This document shows positions 57,609 to 64,000 of a DNA stretch of 64,000 nt, one piece after another (positions within the stretch are counted from its first letter, which is position 1; each line of letters opens with the position of its first letter). Position numbers and translations under genes: made by a program. The notes under the pieces were generated by a model that searched no databases, was not told where the DNA came from, and saw only the letters and a list, made by a program, of their open reading frames with translations. This DNA is from Gluconobacter sp. P1C6_b (GTDB lineage: Bacteria > Pseudomonadota > Alphaproteobacteria > Acetobacterales > Acetobacteraceae): assembly GCF_018811945.1 (NCBI RefSeq), contig NZ_JACRVU010000007.1:86847-150846 (forward strand). Reading direction: 5' to 3'.

Positions 57609-60600
57609 TAGGAGGAACGTACCGGACGGATTATCCGGACGAGATTATGGAAAAAGGGCGGGATTGTTCTCCGGCCCCACTGACCGAAGTGATCGAGATA
57701 CAGGTAGACAACGGGCGTGGTATACAGCGTCAGGATCTGGCTGAAGAACAGGCCGCCCACGATGGCAATACCCAGAGGACGGCGTATTTCCGCGCCGTAA
57801 CCGTTTCCCAGAACAAGGGGCAGAGCCCCCATGGCCGCGGCGATCGTCGTCATGAGAATGGGACGAAAGCGTAAAAGACAGGCGGTGTGGATGGCGTCCT
57901 GTGCGGACTGATGCTCGTTGCGCTCCGCGTTGATGGCAAAATCCACCAGCATGATGGCATTTTTCTTGACGATGCCGATGAGCAGGATCAGTCCGATCAG
58001 GGCAATGATGTCGAATTCCTGTCCGAAAAGGTAGAGTGCCAGAAGCGCTCCGACACCGGCTGAGGGCAGAGTTGAGAGAATGGTCAGAGGGTGGACGAAA
58101 CTCTCATACAGGATACCCAGAACCATGTAGACAGCCGCCAGTGCGGCAATAATCAGTAACGGTTCCGAACTTGCCGAACTCTGGAACTGGGCGGCTGTGC
58201 CTGCGAAACTGCCATGAATGGTAGATGGCACATTCAGCTTCACCATCTCTTCATTGATAATTCTTACCGCATCAGACATCGAGGCGCCTGAAGCGAGGTT
58301 GAAGGAAAGCGTGGCAGCAAGTGCCTGTCCCTGATGATTGACGGTCAAGGATGTTGTGGCATCGTAAATTCTGGAGACGACCGAGAGAGGAACAAGCGTC
58401 TCGGCGGTGGAGGAAACGGCCGAACCACTGGACGTGCTGCTGCCCCCCGCAAGGCTGTTGGCGATAGAGTTCTTGAACGATGTCGTGCTGGCGGACGTCG
58501 TGGTGTAACTGCTGTCCGCCGAAGACATGCGGATGGTGTTTGTCTGCGTGCTGCCACTGGCCGTTCCGCCAGACGCACTGACCCAGACGCGCTGAAGCAT
58601 CTCGGCATTCTGCCAGTATTCCGGTTTGACGTTCATGACGACGCGATACTGGTTCAGGGGATTGTAGATCACAGAGGCTGAACGCTGGCCAAAGGCGTCA
58701 TAGAGTGCGTTGGCGACAAGCTGGGGGGTGAGGGTCGTGCGACCCGCAAGATCCCGGTCAATATCCACGTTCGTTGCCAGACCTCCACGCTGAACGTCGG
58801 TCGAAATGTCCGTCAGTTCCGGATGTCGCTGAAGGGCTGCCTGCAGGCGAGGCATCCATTCATAAAGCGTTGTCGCATCGCTACTCTGGAGGGAATACTG
58901 ATACGCGGCGTTGGCCTGTCTCGCACCGGAGGGCAGAAGGTTCGGCAGCATGGCAATGAACTGGGCGCCCAGAAGATCATGCGTGCGGCGGCGCAGGTCA
59001 GCGATGGTTTCAACGGCGGAGACGTGACGTTCGCTCTTGTCTTTCAGCTCGATGAACATGTTGGCCTGGTTCGCCGCGCTTCTGCCACCGACAAATCCCG
59101 TGACGCTTACGACATCGGGGTTTGAAAGGATCTTCTTTTCTACCTCCGTGATCTTTCCCATCATTTTCTGGAAGGAGACGGCCTGATCGGCGGTGAGATG
59201 CGCCATCATGGTTCCGCTGTCCGTGGTGGGCAGCAGGCCACGATGCATGATCATGAACAGGCCGATCATAAGCGCGATGGACAGGGGAAGTGAAAGAATA
59301 ACGAGCCGGTGATGACGCAGGGCGACAAGCAGGGAACGTTCATAGCCATGCTGAAGACGGTTGAAAGCCCGTTCCAGCCATGCCGAGATCCGGGACCATG
59401 CTCCGCCTGTTGTTTCCGTCGCGTGCTGCATGTCGTCAGCGCGAAGAATGCGTGAGCACATCATCGGCGTAAGTGTCAGGGAAAGAACCATGGATACCAG
59501 CACCGTGACGGAAATCGTCACGGCGAACTCATGCAGGACGTTGCCGATCAGTCCACCGAGCATCAGGATCGGGAAGAAAACGGCAACAAGGGAGACCGAC
59601 ACTGACATGACAGTAAACGAGACTTCCTGCGCTCCTACCAGAACCGCTTCTGCTCGTGTCTTTCCCATTTCCATGTGACGGCTGATGTTCTCGATCACCA
59701 CAATGGCATCGTCCACAACAAAGCCTGTTGCGATTGTCAGGGCCATCAGTGACAGACTGTCGAGAGAATAGTTCAGCAGTTTCATTACCCCGAACGTCGT
59801 GATCAGCGAGGCCGGGATAACGACGGCGGGAACGATGGTTGTGCGCGGGGAACGCAGAAAAAGCAGTACAACGCCCACAACCAGCAGGATTGACAGGATT
59901 AGCGTGCTCTTCGTGTCTTTCAGAGCCGCGCGGATCGTATAGGAACGGTCCATGCCGACATGCAGTTCGACATCCGCAGGGAGAGCAGAGGTGAGCATCG
60001 GAAACTCGGCTCGAATCTGGTCAATCGTCTGAACCACATTGGCGCCGGCACGGGGGAAGATGATGACAAGAACAGCAGGCTGTCCGTTATAGAAGCCGCC
60101 ATTCTCCACGTCTTCCACACCGTCTGAAACATCGGCAACATCTTCCAGCCGGACGGGGCGATTGCTACGATAGGCAACGATCAGCCCCTGAAGATCCTTG
60201 GCGCCGTGTACCTGATCGTTGGTCCGCAGTATGATGCGCTGGTTGCCACGGTTGACGAAACCTTTGGGCGTATTGGCGTTGGCTGCTGCAAGTGCGGCAC
60301 GAATGTCCTCGAAGCCAATGCCGTATTTGAAGATCTTGAGCGGGTTCATTTCCACCCTGACAGCCGGAAGAGCACTTCCTCCGAGCTCGACCTGACCCAC
60401 GCCGCTGATCTGCGACAGGTGCTGCTCCAGAATATTGGTCGCGGCATCATAGATCTGCGCAGAGGTCTTGGTTTTGGATGTCAGGGCCATGATGAGAATG
60501 GGCATCCCGGCCGTATTCGCAGCGTGATAGGTCGGGTCCTGTCGCAGGGTCGCGGGAAGGTCGGCGCGGGCGGCATGGATCGCAGCCTGTACGTCACGCG

Positions 60601-60913
60601 CTGCGCTGTTGACGTCGCGGGAGGTATCGAACTGAAGGGAAATATTGACCTGTCCCGTTACGGACTGGGAGGTCATTTCATTCAGGCCGGAGATCGTGCC
60701 CAGATGCCGTTCCAACGGCTCCGCGATCGTGCTGGCAATTTCTTCCGGTGTACCACCGGCCTGCTGGGCCTGAACCTGGATGACGGGCAGGTCCACATTA
60801 GGCAGATCGGCAATGGGCAGAAGCCAGTAGCCAATTATCCCGGCAATCATAAGCCCGATAACGACAAGGGTGGTGCCTATGGGGCGTCGGATGCAAAGGG
60901 CAACGACCGACAT
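57608..60913 (-). CDS. RND multidrug efflux permease, MdtC-like
   Basis: An inner-membrane proton-driven pump of 1101 residues. It starts at the first span (MSVVALCIRRPIGTTLVVIG) and has all RND features: the proton-relay Asp pair in IATGFVVDDAIVVIENISRH, NPLNQYRVVMNVKPEY, VLGILYESFVHPLTILSTLP and LLIGIVKKNAIMLVDFA. The text follows E. coli MdtC more closely than AcrB. An extra Ser/Thr-rich stretch of about 60 residues is inserted before TLVPLSVVSRIYDATTSLTV (about 58400-58590). It is coupled by one-base overlaps to the MdtB-like gene before and the outer-membrane factor after. Substrates are unknown. Confidence 0.92.
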   Translation of the reverse strand: MSVVALCIRRPIGTTLVVIGLMIAGIIGYWLLPIADLPNVDLPVIQVQAQQAGGTPEEIASTIAEPLERHLGTISGLNEMTSQSVTGQVNISLQFDTSRDVNSAARDVQAAIHAARADLPATLRQDPTYHAANTAGMPILIMALTSKTKTSAQIYDAATNILEQHLSQISGVGQVELGGSALPAVRVEMNPLKIFKYGIGFEDIRAALAAANANTPKGFVNRGNQRIILRTNDQVHGAKDLQGLIVAYRSNRPVRLEDVADVSDGVEDVENGGFYNGQPAVLVIIFPRAGANVVQTIDQIRAEFPMLTSALPADVELHVGMDRSYTIRAALKDTKSTLILSILLVVGVVLLFLRSPRTTIVPAVVIPASLITTFGVMKLLNYSLDSLSLMALTIATGFVVDDAIVVIENISRHMEMGKTRAEAVLVGAQEVSFTVMSVSVSLVAVFFPILMLGGLIGNVLHEFAVTISVTVLVSMVLSLTLTPMMCSRILRADDMQHATETTGGAWSRISAWLERAFNRLQHGYERSLLVALRHHRLVILSLPLSIALMIGLFMIMHRGLLPTTDSGTMMAHLTADQAVSFQKMMGKITEVEKKILSNPDVVSVTGFVGGRSAANQANMFIELKDKSERHVSAVETIADLRRRTHDLLGAQFIAMLPNLLPSGARQANAAYQYSLQSSDATTLYEWMPRLQAALQRHPELTDISTDVQRGGLATNVDIDRDLAGRTTLTPQLVANALYDAFGQRSASVIYNPLNQYRVVMNVKPEYWQNAEMLQRVWVSASGGTASGSTQTNTIRMSSADSSYTTTSASTTSFKNSIANSLAGGSSTSSGSAVSSTAETLVPLSVVSRIYDATTSLTVNHQGQALAATLSFNLASGASMSDAVRIINEEMVKLNVPSTIHGSFAGTAAQFQSSASSEPLLIIAALAAVYMVLGILYESFVHPLTILSTLPSAGVGALLALYLFGQEFDIIALIGLILLIGIVKKNAIMLVDFAINAERNEHQSAQDAIHTACLLRFRPILMTTIAAAMGALPLVLGNGYGAEIRRPLGIAIVGGLFFSQILTLYTTPVVYLYLDHFGQWGRRTIPPFFHNLVRIIRPVRSS

Positions 60914-63870
60914 CAGGACGCCCCCTGTGTTGACGATGTTCTGCGCTTGCGAAGGCGTGTCACCCGAAGTCTCATACGCTCCATGAAGAGATAGATGACC
61001 GGGGTGGTGAACAGGGTGAGGAACTGGCTGACCATCAGGCCACCCACGATCGCATAACCCAGCGGACGACGAAGTTCAGACCCTACGCCGCTGCCAATTA
61101 CCATGGGGACCGCACCGAGCATGGCGGCAAGGGTCGTCATAAGGATCGGCCTGAAGCGCAGATGCGCTGCTTTCGTGATGGACTCTACCGGAGAGAGGCC
61201 TTCTTCGCGCTCGGCTTCAAGAGCGAAGTCGATCATCATGATGGCATTCTTTTTGACGATACCGATCAGCAGAACGATGCCGATAACGCCCATCACATCC
61301 AGTCCGCTTCCTGTGATCCAGAGGATCAGCAGAGCTCCGATAGCGGCAGAGGGCAGGGTGGAAAGAATAGTGAGCGGATGGATGAAGCTCTCATAGAGCA
61401 CGCCCAGCACGATATAGACCGCAACAAGGGCCGCCACGACGAGCCAGGCTTCATTGCTCATGCTGTTTTCAAAGACAGCGGCCGTGCCGATAAAGGATGT
61501 CTGCACGGTGTTGGGCATTTTCAGTTTTGCGCGGGCTGCATCAATGGCTGAAGTGGCCGCACCGAGCGAGTAGCCCGGAGCAACATTGAAAGAGACTGTT
61601 GTGGCTGGAAACTGGGCAACATGCGTGATCAGAAGTGGTGCGGTGGAAGACGTCATCTTCGTGACGGCACTCAGAGGGACCAGTCCGGAAGTAGGTGTGC
61701 GCGTCGGCCCGGAATCGACTGTTCCCGTGCTGGCACTTCCGGCCATGTACAATTTATTCAGAGAGTCGGGTGTATTCTGTAATCTAGGGGATGCTTCCAG
61801 AATGACGCGATACTGGTTGGACTGCGTGTAGATCGTGGAAATCTGGCGTTGCCCGAAAGAGTCATACAGCAGATTATCGACCGTCTCCGGTGTGATGGAG
61901 AACCGGGCACCTGTCGCACGGTCAAGGGTTACATCCTCCGCAAGGCCCTGAGCCTGAAGATCAGATGTCACATCCGCCAGTGCAGGGGATTTCTGCATCT
62001 CGGCCACGAGGCGTTCCGACCATGTGCTGAGGCGGCTGCTATCGGAATCTTCAATCAGGAACTGGTACTGCGTTGCAGAAACATTCGTATTGAGTGTCAG
62101 ATCCTGAACAGGTTGCAGATAGAGCTGTGTTCCAGGAATATTGCTGACTTCATTCAGGATACGGGCGGAAATTTTACTTGCTGAAAGACTGCGCTTGTCA
62201 TGATCACGAAGTGTAATCTGGAAGCGTCCCCGGTTCAGCGTCGTATTGTCACCGTCCACGCCAATATACGACGACAGACTGGCAACATCAGGATCCTTGA
62301 GGATCGCGGCTCCGAGGCGTTGCTGGAGGGCTTTCATTGCATCAAAGGAAATCGATGAATCCATGACGGAAACGCCCTGAATCACGCCTGTGTCCTGATT
62401 GGGAAACAGTCCTTTCGGAATAACCACCACCAGAACGCAGGTCAGAACAAGCGTGAGAATAAAGAACAGCAACGTCGCAGTCTGATGACGCAGGATATGG
62501 GTCAGGCCGCGGTTATAGGCGGAGATCAGGCCATTAATGAGCTGATCGGCCTTGCGGGCCCATTTCGGCTTGGTGGTCTGATGAGCCTCATCTTTCAGGA
62601 CACGCGCACACATCATGGGCACGAGCGTCAGGGAGACGATGGCGGAGATGATGATCGTCACGGCCAGCGTGACCGCGAATTCGTAGAACAGGCGACCAAT
62701 CACGTCGCTCATGAAAAGCAGCGGAATCAGCACTGCGATGAGCGATACCGTTAGGGAGATGATGGTGAAGCCGATTTCTCCAGCCCCTTCCAGAGCCGCT
62801 GTCATGCGGTCTTTGCCCATCTCAATATAACGGGCGATATTCTCGATCATGACGATCGCATCGTCCACGACGAAGCCTGTTGCGATGGTCAGGGACATCA
62901 GGGACAGGTTGTCGAGCGAGAAACCCATCAACTGCATGACCGCCAGAGTCCCGACAATGGACAGGGGAACAGACAGGGCAGGGACCATCGTAGCTGCCGG
63001 ATCGTGCAGGAACACGAAAATCACGGCCACGACCAGCACCAGAGCCAGTGTCAGCTCAAACTCAACATCGGAGACAGATGCACGAATGGTGGTGGTTCGG
63101 TCTGTCAGTGCTGTGATGTGAATGCCTGCAGGCATATCCTGTTCAAGTCGGGGCAGGGCGGTCTTGATGGCATTGACGGTGCTGAGGATATTGGCCGAGG
63201 GCTGGCGACGGATATTGAGGATGATGGCGGGCGTTGTATTGGCCCAGCCTGCCAGTTGCGTGTCTTCGGGGGCCTCCACAACGGTTGCGATGTTCTTCAG
63301 GCGCACAGGCCCTCTGGTTGTGCTTGACCAGCCCACCACCTGGTTCATGAGCTGGTCTGTACTGGAGATCTGACTGTTCAGCCGGATCGTACGGGCCTGC
63401 TCAGTGCCGTTGAAACTGCCAGTCGGAGAGTTGACGTTCACGTTGCCGATCGTCGTCCGCAAGGTGTCCATATCCAGCCCATAGGAGGTCGCTTTCTGGA
63501 TATTGACCTGGACGCGATAGGCTTTCTTGTTTCCGCCGGAAAGCGAAACCTCGCCCACCCCGGAAATCTCGCTGATCTTCTGCTGCAGACGTGTGGCGAC
63601 GTAATCTTCAACCTCCGTCAACGGCAGCGTATCGGAGGTGACGCCAAGAATCAGGACAGGGGTGTCCGCAGGATTGACCTTGGAGTAAATCGGGGGAGCA
63701 GGAAGGGCAGTAGGAAGCAGTGAGTTGGCAGCGTTTATGGCTTCCTGAACTTGGAGGGATCGAAGAACTGTTTGTTGATGCGATTGTCTGATGATTTTAG
63801 TTTTTTGGCGCTTTGATTGAGGGTTTCGGGGGTGACTTTCGCTCTGCGTTTTGAGCAGATCGCGGTCCAT
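60913..63870 (-). pseudogene. 5'-truncated RND efflux permease, MdtB-like
   Basis: The open frame gives 985 residues, but RND homology begins only at residue 41 (VQEAINAANSLLPTALPAPP). That corresponds to about residue 117 of MdtB. The first membrane span and half of the PN1 porter subdomain are missing. The first 40 residues come from insertion-sequence DNA. The rest is intact: IATGFVVDDAIVMIENIARY with the proton-relay Asp pair, and VLGVLYESFIHPLTILSTLP. In MdtABC systems MdtB and MdtC form a mixed trimer, so loss of MdtB's start probably cripples the pump. The membrane fusion protein gene expected upstream is not in the window. Confidence 0.8.
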
Positions 63871-64000
63871 CGCCAGTGGGAGGACTACGCGCTCGCGTTC
63901 AATCTTTCGAGGAAGAGGAAGCGGCGCATGTTGTAGACAATATTGGCAAGGCCGATCCTCATGGTGGCCCGGGTGATACCGACAGTTCGGACGAACAGAC
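63751..64000 (-). mobile_element. end of an insertion sequence interrupting the RND gene
   Basis: RND homology stops abruptly at about 63750 and transposase coding ends at 63885. The 134 bases between are the IS 3' end. Its exact tip, inverted repeat and target duplication cannot be set because the other end lies outside the window. The edge probably falls between 63750 and 63765, within or next to GGGATCGAAGAACTG. Confidence 0.7.
63885..64000 (-). CDS. IS5-family-like transposase, C-terminal end
   Basis: The last 37 codons are present: LFVRTVGITRATMRIGLANI, then VYNMRRFLFLERLNASA and a TAG stop at 63885-63887. This matches the C-terminal tail of DDE transposases of the IS5 group in alphaproteobacteria (pattern FVRTxGxxRAxxxIGxANLAYNxRR). 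The catalytic residues lie outside the window, so whether the gene is intact is unknown. Confidence 0.75.
   Translation of the reverse strand, partial: LFVRTVGITRATMRIGLANIVYNMRRFLFLERLNASA

Overview
The window reads as chromosomal DNA of an acetic acid bacterium, most likely Gluconobacter (Alphaproteobacteria, Acetobacteraceae). The grounds are a high-GC sequence, a type II NADH dehydrogenase, a CtrA regulator, a fused transaldolase/glucose-6-phosphate isomerase inside a pentose-phosphate operon that also holds gnd, pgl, rpiA and gntK, and a large Hint-domain surface-type protein. No rRNA, tRNA or CRISPR array was recognised.

Layout. 1-4.5 kb (minus strand): a cut-off exported protein, a 2-oxoglutarate/Fe(II) dioxygenase, NDH-2, ArgJ and a periplasmic parvulin. 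4.8-21.4 kb (plus strand) is core housekeeping: secA, yebC, ruvCAB, ybgC, tolQRAB, pal, cpoB, tilS, ftsH and glmM. Translationally coupled starts and hairpin terminators mark the transcription units. 21.5-24.2 kb holds ctrA (minus), divergent from fliI-fliJ (plus), with a near-consensus CtrA box between them. The CtrA receiver domain has Glu at the phosphoacceptor position 51 and Ser at the acidic-pocket position 8, so it looks phosphorylation-independent. 24.2-30.6 kb holds an M29 aminopeptidase with two unknown partners, a glycosyltransferase, a small coiled-coil protein, an ankyrin protein coupled to hisC, and a metallo-beta-lactamase-fold hydrolase.

30.7-40.1 kb is the sugar-phosphate operon: tkt, tal-pgi, gnd, a HAD phosphatase, pgl, rpiA, gntK and a YaiI protein. 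Together these take gluconate and 6-phosphogluconolactone through 6-phosphogluconate to pentoses and back to fructose and glucose phosphates. zwf is absent from the window. 40.1-43.2 kb: a LysR regulator, an AldA-type aldehyde dehydrogenase and a DJ-1/PfpI protein. 43.2-52.2 kb: a TonB-dependent receptor paired with a GlpQ-like phosphodiesterase, a HerA-like ATPase coupled to a BaiN/HI0933-type flavoprotein, panC and adenine deaminase.

52.2-64 kb looks accessory. It holds a 942-residue Hint-domain protein made of two tandem ~313-residue modules, a decayed IS3-type transposase, and a tripartite RND efflux operon (MdtB-like, MdtC-like, NodT-type outer-membrane factor). The first pump gene has lost its N-terminal ~115 codons to an insertion sequence whose transposase tail runs off the window end.

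All assignments are from reading the sequence and recalled family motifs. No database search was run. Start codons were moved from the longest open frame where a ribosome-binding site, signal peptide or family alignment favoured a shorter form.
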